From: Strigamia acuminata
Lineage: Eukaryota; Arthropoda; Chilopoda; Geophilomorpha; Linotaeniidae
NCBI GenBank assembly: GCA_949358305.1
Contig: OX442315.1
Span: 27,058,427 to 27,122,426, forward strand
Direction: 5' to 3'
Length of the DNA: 64,000 nt
The notes under the pieces: generated by a model
Database searches by the model: none
Told to the model about the DNA's origin: nothing
The model's input: only the letters and a program-made list of their open reading frames with translations
Made by a program: the position numbers and the translations under genes
In this document: positions 19,502 through 31,648 of the stretch, in pieces
Numbering within the stretch: position 1 is the first letter of the stretch
Layout of the letters: the number at the start of each line of letters is the position of its first letter

Positions 19502-22500
19502 ATGAGCAAAGCTAGGAACAGTAGCAGCTACGATGGTAAGATCGCCGGTTTGTACGATTTGGAGGATACACTGGGCCGCGGCCATTTTGCTGTGGTAAAA
19601 CTTGCCCGTCATGTGTTTACGGGTGAGAAGGTAGCTGTTAAAGTAATCGACAAGACTAAATTGGACGAAGTTTCGCGGGCTCATCTATTCCAAGAAGTGC
19701 GATGTATGAAATTAGTGCAACATCCGAACGTGGTTCGTCTCTACGAAGTCATAGACACACAGACCAAACTCTATTTGATTTTAGAACTGGGCGACGGAGG
19801 AGACATGTACGATTACATTATGAAGCACGAGAAAGGCTTGGATGAAGAAGCGGCAAAGAAATATTTCAGGCAGATCGTGCATGCCATTTCCTATTGTCAT
19901 AAACTTCATGTGGTGCACCGGGACCTCAAGCCGGAAAATGTTGTGTTTTTCGAGAAATTGGGGATGGTCAAGTTGACAGATTTCGGTTTCAGTAATAGAT
20001 TCTTCCCCGGACAAAAATTGGAAACATCGTGCGGTTCTTTGGCTTATTCCGCACCCGAGATTTTGCTGGGGGATTCGTACGATGCACCGGCAGTGGGTAA
20101 GTCAAAGAAAAATTAAAAACAACCGTTATTCCATGTATTTCTTTAAATTTTAAATTTTTTTTTTATTTTAAATGACGTCATTTGGATGCAGGAATATTTT
20201 TTGTTGGTTTTGTGTGAGTAAGTGACCATGAGAAATGCAGAACAAATGGCGAAAATTGTACCCAAAAAAAGAGATTAAATGAAAACGAACTACTTCCGCT
20301 CCACCCTAATTACCTTGAGTAAATCTTTTTCTTGTTATTCATTGATGTGTACACTCATTGAGAGTGAACATGTCTTCCATTTATAGCATTGCTTTAAATA
20401 TCTGGGTGAAAAATGCTATTTAAACGATACTGACATGCTTGTGTCTATTATTTATATTTTATTCTTGTTTCCTTTTGCTACAGGAATCTACTGAAGCAAA
20501 AACAAGCTAATAAAAAATATATATTTCTTGATGATTTGCCAAATCGTGGATTCTCTAGGGAGATTCCATTGCTAATTTTTTTTTTTTTATTCAATTTTCT
20601 AAATGAGTTTTCCTGTTTCGAGACAAACCAAAGATTTTTTTTTGATTTTGTAGATAAATAAAAAAAAATAAAAAAATAAAAGGTCGTGTGTGCCGTCGCA
20701 ATCACAATCACGATCCGATAAAATAAAATCGTTACAATACATTTATTTATCATTTATCTGATTTTATGAAATTTGTTTTGGTTTGTGTTTTCAATTCTAA
20801 CAGAAAATAATGTAATTGTAGTGGGGGCTTTACGCATAAATGAATTAAAAAATAACAAACTCTGTCCCTGACGTCAATTCGTTGAGCTAAATCAAGTTAG
20901 GAAACTGCTTTGCTGATGTTGGCCAATTGATGTAAATGTTGGCAAGTTTTTAATCCAATTTAGGAATGTGTTGCGTCTAGAAAATATTGTTTTACAAACT
21001 TATAATGCAATTTTTATTTTTTATTTGTTTTTATTATTCAGATGTATGGAGCTTGGGAGTGATTTTGTACATGTTGGTTTGCGGTCGCGCGCCCTTTCAA
21101 GAAGCAAATGACAGCGAGACATTAACGATGATTATGGATTGTAAGTATACAATCCCGCCTGGCGTGTCTTCTGAATGTAAAAGGTAAAATAATTTTAAAT
21201 TCCCATTTTATTTTATTTTTTATAATAATAATTATTTAATTATTATTTTTTTTTTTTTTTAAATAGTTTAATTGGGAAAATGTTGGTGCGTGATCCGGAA
21301 AAACGTGCTAGTTTAGAGGAAATTGCAGCCGACCCTTGGTTACAACAATGTGGGGCTATTATTCAACCCGCCGATAACTTACCTCTGGTGTCGAAAGAAC
21401 ATTTGTCGGACGAAGATCATCAACTTATTATTCAGAAATTGGTGAATGGGGGTATAGCAACGAAGGAAGAGATCATCGAGTAAGTTTGTTTCGTGCGTTG
21501 GAATTCGTGGAATTTATTTGCTGGTATTTATATTTTTAAAGAGCCTTGAATAAAAATTCCTACAATCACATTACCGCCACGTATTTCCTCTTGGCCGAAC
21601 GTAAATTAAGGGCGCATCGACAGGAGCAAGCCAACCTGATCAGTCAAGCTGCAGATTCGACCAACTTGTCAGCGCTTGCAATTTCGCCCAGGTATTTATT
21701 ATTAATTGAGTTTAATTCAATAGATATTTAAGTTTAGTTAATGTTTGACTAATTTTGTGATTATTTAGATGTTCAACCAATCCAACCATAACTTGCATGG
21801 AAAACAATTTGTCAATAGTCACTAATCTTATTTCTCCGCTTGATGATTCAATCAGAATAAGCCAGTCGTCGACGTCTAGCATCTCTAATACTCTGGATTT
21901 GCCACCATGTCCGTACAAGGGTATGCGAAAGTGTAGCGTTGTGGAAGAGGAGGATGAGGATGCTTGCAGCGAAAAAAGTGATCGGACCGGTCGGGGCAGC
22001 ATTTGCAGCGTCATGGACGACAGCAAATGCGCTAGTTCGCCATCTTTAGCGAAAGATTTGAAGCTCGAGTTAAAGGAAGTGATGAGCGGAAGTCGGTCGT
22101 CCAGTGCTAGCTCGAGTCCTTGCCCTTCGCCTTCGCGAGCTTGCTCGCCATCGTCTGTGGCTTCGCCGACCAAAATCGCCTTACTGAGTGGTTCTGGTAA
22201 TAGGTTTAAAACGTTGCCGTCTCCAAATCGGAAACTGCACTCGGTGCGCAGCTCCCCGCAGTTGACCCTGAATGAAATCTTCGAAGAGTGCGAGTCTGAT
22301 TCGGAACCCGGGTCGAGTTTGATATCGGGACCGTCGTCCGCTCCTCACCAAATTGCACGCTCGAGAGTCCTTTATTCGCATCAGTCGGTCGCGTCGCCGC
22401 CGATGTTGAGAAGTTTCGACTGGCGACAGCAGACGTTCGGCAAATCACGGACGGCCAGCTGCAGCAGCTCGGACGCGAGCGACGACGACGCCGATCCCCA

Positions 22501-23254
22501 TAAACGAAAGACGGTAAGCAGCGGAGAGATGAAGAACACGCCCAAAAGAGACAGCCACGACGATTCGAGCGACAGCCAGGATCAAGGAAGCAGCGGGGGC
22601 AGTGGGGCCCGTTCGGGCGGCAGCAGCAAAACGTATACTAATCAAAATCACGAATCGAGAGGTCCGCAGAACGGGAGAGGAGACCGCAATCAACAATCGA
22701 ATGGAAACGGCGGAAGTTCGGGCCGAAACCATCACAGTCAGACTAACGAAAAGCACTCGAAAACAACGTCGCTGGCGACTGCATCGTGCCGCAATAATCG
22801 AGTGTTTTGCAAGTCGAGCAGTAGCCCGGTGAACGCCTTACTCACCCGCGGAGCAGGCAATCCGGGTGAGTCGGGGCTGGGGTCGCCGCTGGAAGGTGAG
22901 CCTTTGGACTTGAGCAAAGTGACGTTGTCGGAACCGAGCAGCCCCGTCTTGCGACCGGATGAAAATAAAGACAATAAGCTGCAGGCCAGCCTAAATATTC
23001 TTAATCGAACAGGTAGTGGTGATGGTAAAGTGAAAGGCGATCGGATCATCGTGGCCAGTTCCAGCCGAAGCAGCCTGGGCCTTGGTCGGATTCTTAAGCG
23101 GGCACCGCAGTTTGTGAGCCGACGACTCGATATTAACCAGAATGGATTCAAGAAGAAGAACAAAGAAAGCCGTTACAACAAAAGTTCAGGTGAAAATAAC
23201 ATGATGTTGGTATCGCACCATTCATCCACTTCCAAATGTTGTAGTTTATGTTGA
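19502..23254 (+). CDS. SNRK: SNF-related serine/threonine kinase (SNRK), 861 aa
   Basis: Five exons: 19502-20096, 21042-21183, 21267-21479, 21542-21691 and 21769-23254, all GT-AG. The start is the ATG at 19502; the open frame extends upstream only through TTG at 19481, not a usual start. The kinase domain covers about residues 16-270: glycine loop [16 protein letters not shown] lysine, [17 protein letters not shown], activation loop [13 protein letters not shown] (the Thr is the LKB1 target in AMPK relatives) and [16 protein letters not shown]-like segment follows at about 290-350. The rest (about 370-861) is a long Ser/Arg/Asn-rich disordered tail, open in one exon. SNRK is an AMPK-related kinase. 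The protein ends KCCSLC, a cysteine-rich tip. The large first intron (945 bp) holds nothing recognisable. Confidence 0.96.
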
Positions 23255-24800
23255 AACGAATATTTATTATAAGTTAATAAATTTGGGAGGGTTTGGAGTT
23301 TAAAATTATTTTTTTTGTTCGAAGTTGTGATATGAAAGAAAAAAATTTTCTGAAATCCGCACGAGATTTGCATGAATATGCAATTTATTTTTTTTTGGGT
23401 CGGTTTGAAGTAATTTTAATAACTTGAATCTGAAGTCCGCAGAATGGCTGGCGCTGTATTTCGAAAGAAAAATTGCCTTTAACGCATTCCTTGGATTGAG
23501 GCATCATCAGTGTACTTATTATGTTTTAAATCTCGTTTTTCGTAGATTTTACGAAGCCATTCCTTATGTATGTGTGCCATAACATACATCTTTTATTTTT
23601 CTCAAAATGCATTTTTCTTTTCTTCTTTCCATTAAAAAAAAATAAAAAAAAAGATAAAAAAAATAAAAAAATGAATACTTCAACAGTCAATTAAAACTAA
23701 ATAGACAGGTGGTTATTATTATTATCATTATGATTGTCATTACTTTTTAAAATAACAATAATTCAAGCAAATTATGATTCGAGTTGAGTCTTAGATCGTT
23801 TTATATTTTTTAATGTCAAGGTTTACAAACTTAATGTAATTTTTAAAAACATTTGCATTTATAGCTTTAATTTAATTTAATTTTTGTTTTCATTCATTGT
23901 ATAGTTGTAATTTTTGGTTAGTGAATGCAATAAAGTAATAGAAAAAACAAACATTCGCACTAGATACGAACCGTCCATTTTTGTGTTTGGCTCTGTTTGA
24001 TCTACTGTGAAAGTTGTTTATTTTAATTTAATAATTTGATATTGTGAGATGATAATCGTTTCCTGCTTTCCCATGACAATTTATACGGACGGTGCTCTGA
24101 TAATGTGATTTTATTTTTGTTTTATTTCGAGCTAATTTATTTTAAAAATTGTATAGTTTTTAATTTCTTAAAGAATACTATGTCATCCTGTAGTTTCACA
24201 TAAACATCTACAAACATGCTTCTCTTTTAGTTAGACTTAGTTATAAAATGTGTATGGTAATTTGTTTGTACATTTCCATTTTCTAAAAGTTTTCGAGTAA
24301 AAAAGGAAAAATGTTTAGCGGTTTAATATGGAAAACATTCTCGGTTGTAACTGGAGATTTTTTAAAGTGTGCACCAAAGATGATAGGATACCATTAAAAA
24401 TGTCAGTGAGATTTTTTTTTCAAAGATAAAACGTTTTTATGACGAGAAATATCATACATTTTGGTGTGCTTTTTTTGTTAGTTTAGATTGTTGTGAGGTT
24501 GTATCCTCCCTTTTACTGAATGAAATTTTTAAAAAATAAAAACAAATTTCTAAAAAAAAATATAAAAAACATCTTTATTTGATGCAATAAATCAAAAACA
24601 GTTCACAACACATAGCATAACCCAGCAGAGCTAAAACAAGCAGACTCACCGTTGTGTTTTTGATTGTATTAGAAATACACTCGAACATGTTTTTTAAAAA
24701 ATAATTCGCAACGAACAATTTATTCAATATATATTAATTTACAATGAGCGAGTATGAAATTTGGTATAAATAAATAAGTTAAATACACTGTAGCAGTAGA
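23255..24800. other. SNRK 3' UTR and spacer to the TMEM170 gene
   Basis: Very AT-rich. AATAAA hexamers occur at 23276 and 23929; the second would give a 3' UTR of about 700 nt. The last few hundred bases should hold the 3' UTR of the convergent TMEM170 gene. No open frame of interest. Confidence 0.5.
23929..23934 (+). terminator. Candidate polyadenylation signal of SNRK
   Basis: AATAAA about 675 bp after the stop, followed by a GT-rich stretch (gtccatttttgtgtttggctctgtttg). An earlier AATAAA at 23276 is only about 20 bp past the stop and may also be used. Confidence 0.4.
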
Positions 24801-25336
24801 CTATAGTGTCGCCAAAATTCTTGTGAACGACAAAACAGCTGCTAGGAATGTTTGTCCAACGCCCCATATTAACGGGTAAAGTGGTGCCATTCTGAAGCTG
24901 GCCGCACGATAAACACCAGCAATTGCTGCACCTAAAAAAATTGTGGATTTATTTAATTTATTTATTTCACACTACATCTATCTTTTATAATTCGTACTAG
25001 TTAAAATTCCTCCAGTTAAAGGTCCAAGAAAGCCCATAACAACGACAATAACGGGAACAAATCGACCGTATTTATGTCTTCTTAATAATGAGAATGCAAT
25101 TGTTGCTGCTACAAAATGAACAAGCAAGGACGAAAATAATGCCCATAGAAATACTTGATACCACATTTCTGTAAATATGACAACAACAAAAATGTTTTTT
25201 TTATTAACAACTTAAATTGTTATTTCAATAAAATACCAATAAATGTGTCCAAGGGCCCGTCTGAGGAAAAACTGAATACATTAACTAGTGATAACTTAGA
25301 AGCTGGTAACTGGAAATCTTGCGCTGCATTCGTCAT
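24801..25336 (-). CDS. TMEM170A: Transmembrane protein 170 (133 aa)
   Basis: Three exons on the minus strand: 25336-25237, 25168-24998 and 24931-24801. Phases close to a TAG at 24803. The start MTNAAQDFQL is preceded by GATTAAATC-like sequence and no upstream in-frame ATG. A roughly 30-residue head leads into EMWYQVFLWALFSSLLVHF, VPVIVVVMGFLGPLTGGILT and a third hydrophobic segment ending in SFTRILATL. That is three membrane spans with the family's almost invariant FLWALFSSL and WGVGQT blocks. TMEM170A is an ER/nuclear-envelope protein that promotes ER sheet and nuclear pore formation in vertebrates. The A or B label is not certain; an insect single copy could be orthologous to both. It lies head to head with CFDP1, with 495 bp between the starts. 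Confidence 0.93.
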
Positions 25337-25831
25337 GATTAAATGAATATGTGGAGATAGCTACTTTCTAAAGTCATTGTTGTTCGAATTTGTACGCAAG
25401 TTGGTGACAACAACAAATTTAACGTCTTAATAATAATCAAATAACTCGAAAACTAACTCGCGGCCACCGTTTTCTTCAAAACATGACGGCAGCCATTTCT
25501 AAAAACAAAAAAAATTAATTAGTCCCGAAGTTAAAGATTGTATTATTTGGTAATAATACAAAATGTTAAACAATGAACATATTTTAAAAAAAATTAAATG
25601 CAATTTAAAATTTTCTGATCAACTTGCTATTGTTGTCGGGATTTACGGAAAATGTCATTTTCTACAATTGATACGTAGCGCCCTCTGTCGATTACTCTTG
25701 TTATTTTTTGCAAGTAGCCTTGGTTCTGTTCGGCCATATTGTATTGGCGGGCAAGGTTTATCTCTAAATCTTGTTACCGGGTTTGTTTGACGTTTTATAT
25801 TATATACTTTCACACATTTTGTTTTGTTTTA
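25337..25831. promoter_or_regulatory. Divergent promoter region of TMEM170 (-) and CFDP1 (+)
   Basis: 495 bp separate two divergent start codons. It contains agcgccctctgtcg at 25677-25690, whose reverse strand (CAGAGGGCGCT) matches the CTCF core. There is also an aaaacatgacggcagccat stretch near 25480. The function is inferred from position. Confidence 0.5.
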
Positions 25832-27070
25832 ATGGAGTTGGAAGACTTTTCGTCCGACCCCGATGACGATGACTACATTCCGAATGGTAGCTAATTTGAC
25901 TATATTCTGAAAACATCAATTATTCCTTTTCGTTTCTACTTAACAGCAGCCGAAGAAAGTGACGATCAACAGATATGTTCTGATGAAAATGAAGTAAATT
26001 CCGACGGTGAAATTAAAACCACAAAAAGTAGAAAACAAACCTCAAAGAAACAGCGAAACACGAGAAAAAGAAAATCTAGTGGGTTAGATACACATGATGA
26101 TGAAAGTGATGAATCCAAGGTATCAAGCAGATGATTTTTGATACTTTAATTAAGATTAAGACACAGGCAATTGGTATTGATTTATTTTAGAGTGCAGACC
26201 ATAAAATAGATACCAATCCTGAAGAAGCGAAGCGAAGAAAAGAAGAATTGTGGTCTGATTTTTTAAAAGACACGAAAACTACTGCAAAACCGTCACCAAA
26301 AACAAATGTCGTACCAGTGGAGAAAGTATACAATTTGTTTAATGCTATATGTTCAATTAACTGATTTTAAAAACTTTAATGTTTATTGTAGGCTAACAGT
26401 AAGATTAATAATGGATCGTCACCAAAGAAAGAAAGCAAAATATTCAATTTTGCTGGTGAAGTTGTGAAGTAAACATAGATATGAAGTAATTATGTTCAGT
26501 TTTGTGTAAACAAATATATTTTTTAGGGTAAAAGAGGTTGAAAGTGTTCCTGCAGATTTAAAAGCAGAGCCTGACGTTAAACCGCAGTCTTCAACGTCAT
26601 CTCCATCTTCCAGGTTGGAATTATTAAAAAAATTATTTCGAAACAGAAATTAACTAATTAATTAATTATTGTTGCTATTTTAGTACAATAAAATCTAAAG
26701 GTCTTGGTAGTATTTTGGGAAAAATTACGAACAAAGGGACAAAATTAAGTACCTTGGTAATTGCTTTCTAATTTAAATTTTTGATATGTTTTATCAACAT
26801 TTTGAAATTTGATTCAGGATAAATCCAAACTTGACTGGAACGAATTTAAAGCCGACGAGGGGATCGAAGAGGAGCTTTCGTTTCACAACAAAGGAAAAAA
26901 TGGGTGTGTATTTCTGCTTTAATATTTAATGTTCCAGTTGTAATTATTTAATATTCAAATATAATAGGTATTTGGAGCGGCAGGCATTCCTCCAGCGAAC
27001 CGACTTCAGACAGTTTGAAATTGAGAAAGAGCTGAGATCGTCGTCGCATTCAAAAGATAAGCGGAGATGA
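25832..27070 (+). CDS. CFDP1: Craniofacial development protein 1 / Yeti, BCNT family (262 aa)
   Basis: Eight small exons: 25832-25886, 25947-26119, 26191-26325, 26392-26468, 26527-26613, 26684-26756, 26818-26903 and 26968-27070. All are GT-AG with phases that close to TGA. The first half is acidic ([14 protein letters not shown]) with Lys/Arg-rich patches, and [19 protein letters not shown] is the typical pre-BCNT segment. The last 75 residues are the BCNT-C domain: [37 protein letters not shown]. The protein is the metazoan Swc5 counterpart in the SRCAP/p400 complex that exchanges histone H2A.Z; Drosophila Yeti belongs here. The exon 2 acceptor could shift by 3 bp (CAGCAG), adding or dropping one Ala. 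Confidence 0.95.
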
Positions 27071-30000
27071 AAACTGCGTTCATTTTTGGTATTCATTTAG
27101 AGTATGGCATTAAATTTTCGTTTTCAAGAAAGTAGTTACTATATTATACATTTTAAAGAATTAAGTGTATTTGTATGGTTCCAAATATTTTTTTATTTAT
27201 TAAATGTATTAAGCAGAACCTGTCTGAAAAAAATACTGTTTGTACATTTTAACATCCAATACAAATTGTTAAAAAATGGTTCACAAGTGTTGTTTAGTGT
27301 CAAAAACTGCACAATTATTTAAATCAATGGGAATTATGTTGGTTGGAGGATTTCAAACTTGGATTCTTTTCAATTCTTAAATTTAGGTTGAAAAGTAATT
27401 ACAATATTCATCTGGGGACATTGAGATGTGGTTATTTTCAAAGAAAGGATGAAAGGATGAATCTTTTATTGAATTCTGTTTTGTTTGTTTGACCAGGGCA
27501 TAAGTAAAAGACCTTTCAAAAAATTTCCAGTGAGTAGCTCTTGATCTAATTTCGTGCCCTTTTTTAATGCTCCAAAATGATTGAGCAAAAAAAAATTTGC
27601 TGTCAAAAATGTTATTTGCTCGTAGGAAAAACACGAATGAAATTTGATTGCAGGAACTCAGTCAACCGGGTGGAGTGGACGTAATTTGAGATCGGGTGGA
27701 ATGCAATGGGGGTAAAATGTGGGCAACTGGGTAGATGAAAAGGACTTGAAATCCGGAGGGATTTCAAAATCTTTTTGTATTTGATCTTTTAAAATAAAAC
27801 TCTTGTGCAGATTTGCTGTTTTCTTCTTGGGCAACACAAATAAATAACGTTAAAAAAGTACAAATCAGTCTTGTATTAGTAAAGATCCACTCCTACTATT
27901 TTCTATTTTTATTTTTCTTCTTTCACTTGTGACTAAAAACCGATGGCATTAGACACTGGGCAGACAAGCGACGATGAAGACGTCCAAAAACAGTTGCAGA
28001 AATTTTTTTTTAAAAAAACGTAGTTATATTTTAAATGTTCTAATTTAATTCGGGCCATACTAAAATTCCGCAGCTGAATAGTGTGTGTGGTATCGTGACT
28101 CGTGGGCAAGCGAGAGGTTTTCACGGAGGATTAGTTCAACCTGTTTTCCTGGATTTTCTTGAGCCCCACTCTTCTCTTCCCCCGGATTCATCTCACCTTT
28201 GGTCCTTTGCTACTATGTGGTCAGTGGTGAGTCCAATTTACATTATATTACCGCCTTGACACATTTCCTTGTGGTTCATTTGAAGGTTTCACAAGGATTT
28301 AATATCAAGTTTAGTGTGACATATCTCTATTATGTTATGCATTTATGATATCACGTGTAGAGCAGTAGCAACTGCTTTTTTTATATGAGGCGTATAACAT
28401 GTAATTTTCGCCACAGCCGGTTTCTCCACTCTACTTTCTTTTTCTCAATACGATTTTTTATGCAGCAACTATGAAAAGTTGATGACTTGTTATTTTCACA
28501 TCATGTCATTCCCTTCTACTTGAACTTTTGAACATAAACACAGAAATCTCAGTCTTTTTACAATTCAACTTTTACATTTAAGATCCAAAACTTTTATCAA
28601 AACATCTCTCTTTTCAGCGTGTTTTCCATTTCAATTTCCCCCACATTCCAAATTTCAAATCCACATTCCTGCCGTTCGCCCATGGCCACAAGAGGCGCAC
28701 GAGAATAAACAAAGCTCTTTCTCTTCCTCCTTTCCTCTACATCCTATTCTTCTTCTTTTCCTCGTTTCCTCGATAGCCCATTCTTCTTCTTCTTCTTCAC
28801 CAAATATCCAGTTTTCTGGCTGGTTGTATCTAACGCAGCCTTTGGGCTTCATTTTTACTAGACGTGATTCCCAAAACATCTTCACGTCGACCCTTGCTCT
28901 ATAAATACACATCACCAAACACAAAAATATATTACGGCCTAGCTTAGACCCGCTAAGACCCTTCCAATTATACAATAGTGTGACATGTGGGCTATAAATT
29001 TTGCACAGTATGAACTCCACTAATTAGTTTTTTTTCTGGTGTAGTTTAAAAGGTGAGCTCAAGGGAATTTTTATTGATCCATTAATTACATTTTAAACTG
29101 TTTATTTTTTAATGGTGTTAAATTGAATTTGGAAACGAAACGAAAGGAAAATTGCAAATTCTATTAAATGTTTTAAAACACTTCGAAGACGTAAAAGCAA
29201 AACGAGATGACAATTTGCATGACATGCTTTTATTTGCATGATTTTTAAGCCTCATTGTCCGTAGTAATTTCCCAACACATTTGCAGCATCTGTTGTCCGG
29301 GCAACCGCGCTAACCTAATGTTGTTGATGTTATCACGGATTTGCGGCACTGACAGTTAGTTTGATAGTGTTAAAGTTGATATTTTGCAAACACACGCAAA
29401 CGCAACGCAAAATTGCATTACTGTAGTAGATCAAATGTTAATCTATCAATTGATATCACTTATCGTGGCCTGTCAAATAAACACCAGATGCACATGAAGC
29501 AAAAGAGTCTGTTGTCCGTCAAAACCCCGAATCCCCTTTTGTAAAACCAGAAGACGTGACAGGACATATATAACGAATTTTATTGCATTTTCTCTGCTTC
29601 GCTGTCATTGCTGGAAAACTTTCGAAAAAATATATTAAATTTTAAAACTGTACGAATATAACCCGTCTGTTTACGTCTGTGTAAGGTGTTTTGGTGTTCT
29701 GTGGTTGGTGTCTTCTTGCTTGACCCCTGGGCTGATCTCGATGCTTTCGAGGCTCTCCAGCTTTTCCTTCCTGGTACTTGGCTCTCCAGCTTTCATGTCT
29801 TTGGGATGATATCATTTCGTGGCACTATAAATATTTCCATTTCGTATTCAGCACTCATTTAACTATTTATGCCCGAATTTATATTCACAACACGTCAGTC
29901 AGGCAATTTTTTTTTAATCCTAATTTCATCATCGCCCCCTCACTTTATTTTTATCGCCAAGTTGCAGCTTCGATCTCTTATAACACGACTCGTCCTCCAT

Positions 30001-31588
30001 TTATAATGAGATTAATGCACCAATAATCTTTAAATATATATATCGATTCTGCCAGCTCCAAACGCAAAATTGAAAAACCAATCAATAAAAGTGCAGAAAT
30101 GTTATTTTAAAAGTGACGACTACACGCGGTCATTCAATCAGAGCACAAAGAGTTAAAATAAATTTGTTTTACAATACTCAACTTGGTGTGAGTGAGAGAG
30201 TAATCAATTCTGACTCAACCTTCATCAATTATGACTAAACCTCGAACCGTAAATCCGTTCTACCCCCACTTTATACACACATTCTGTCACCTTATTCTTT
30301 TCACTTCCTACTCCTCGTTTCTGACCGTATTATCTATAAATGGTAATAAGGTCTAGGTATTTTGTAACAAATAAAAAAAAAGAGGTTGATTGGATGGTTT
30401 TTTTTAGAACACATGAAAAGAGGTTAAGAAATTGGTTGCACCATGAACCAATAACAAACAAAAAAAAAAAAAAAAAGTAACAAATTAAGTTATTTCCAGA
30501 AATACAGATTTCCACTCGAAGGGGCGTTTTCTTCCCACACAAGACGAGGGGGTTAGATTCCTTATCCCCTCTCTCTTTCTTGCTAGAACTCGAGGTCAGT
30601 TTGGTGCAGGAGCAGCAGTAAATGAGGCAAGGCCAGAGGTCACCAGTTGAAAACAGGTGGTAAGGAGTTTCAAACTAGGGAGACGGTTTTTCGATGTCGT
30701 AATTAATTAGTTATTTTTCTTTTACTTTTTTCTCCTTTATCCTCTTTAATTACTCGCAATTGTTTGATACGAAATTTTTACGACAGGCATGCGCAAATAT
30801 TGAACATTCCGTTTTATTGCTCCGAGTGAAAGCCGAGTTGTTATTTGTAAAGGGAGCGCGTTTCATTCGCCATTCACAGACAGCAACCTTCATTCTTCTA
30901 TTTCCGGCGTTGGTTTAGTTTTTGGCTTCTTCTCTTCTCGTGTTTCCGGAGGGTCTGTATTTGATTGAAAAAAAAGAGAATATCGAATTGACAAAGGGGT
31001 AACATATAGTTCTACAAACAAGGGTTGGGAAGTTAAATAAGTGTCGGGTTCACAGGAAGCAGTCCGAACCACACCCTAAAGTGAGTAAAAATTCTTTTTA
31101 TTTTCATGTAAATTTACAATACTTAAGTCGTGCGCACGAGGTCAGTTCTACGAGTTAATAGTCTCCTCCATGATGTCATTTAACAATTAATCAATTCCAT
31201 CCATGTATGTTCAGTGGTAATTTGATTTTTTGCTCAGCTTATCGCATCTATGATTCACTATCATGCTACAAGGATTAATCGAGGCGGAACCTCATTGCTA
31301 TACCGAGATGTTCTATCGTTTTAGTTTCCAATACTGTACAACCGAACAATAGTGAATGGGATTACTACTCTCGCAGTTGAATTCCCGCCTTTAAGTTAAC
31401 CAACCTAAAAACAGAGTGGAAAGTGCCAAGCTCAAGCACCACCGCGAGGATGCTTTCCTCCTCGTGACGACAGATTCAGAGTTCGGTCCATTTGTGTTTA
31501 GTGGGAGAGTCGGCGTGAGTGTTGATGGAACTGTCGAGGATGGAGTAAAATAGTTTCTGCTTTATGTGGTTTTATTCGAAAAGAAGAA
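27071..31588. other. Intergenic and probable upstream regulatory region of p130Cas
   Basis: 4.5 kb without a recognised gene. Open frames at 28655-29020 (-) and 29671-29796 (-) have no known domain; the second is described under findings. The segment 30840-31588 is less AT-rich and ends in the first exon of the long p130Cas transcript, so promoter and leader sequence probably lie there. No repeats other than homopolymers. Confidence 0.5.
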
Positions 31589-31648
31589 ATGAGGTCCACT
31601 GAATTAGTGAGCAATAAGAAGAGCAACAACAACACGGCGTTCAATCAA
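31589..31648 (+). CDS. Alternative first coding exon of p130Cas
   Basis: The ATG at 31589 opens 20 codons (MRSTELVSNKKSNNNTAFNQ) that end exactly at a consensus donor, CAA|GTAAGT, in phase 0. The next p130Cas exon (36181) also begins in phase 0, so splicing gives a 784-aa protein with a different N-terminus before the SH3 domain. The assignment rests on phase, donor quality and position only; the intron would be 4.5 kb. Confidence 0.55.

Noticed and set aside
22181-23163. Long antisense ORFs over the SNRK tail exon
   Set aside because: They mirror the GC-rich, Ser/Arg-coding exon on the other strand and show no domain.
28655-29020. 121-codon minus-strand ORF
   Set aside because: It is rich in Glu/Arg because of a simple CTTCTTCTT tract, has no domain and no splice context, and is most likely chance.
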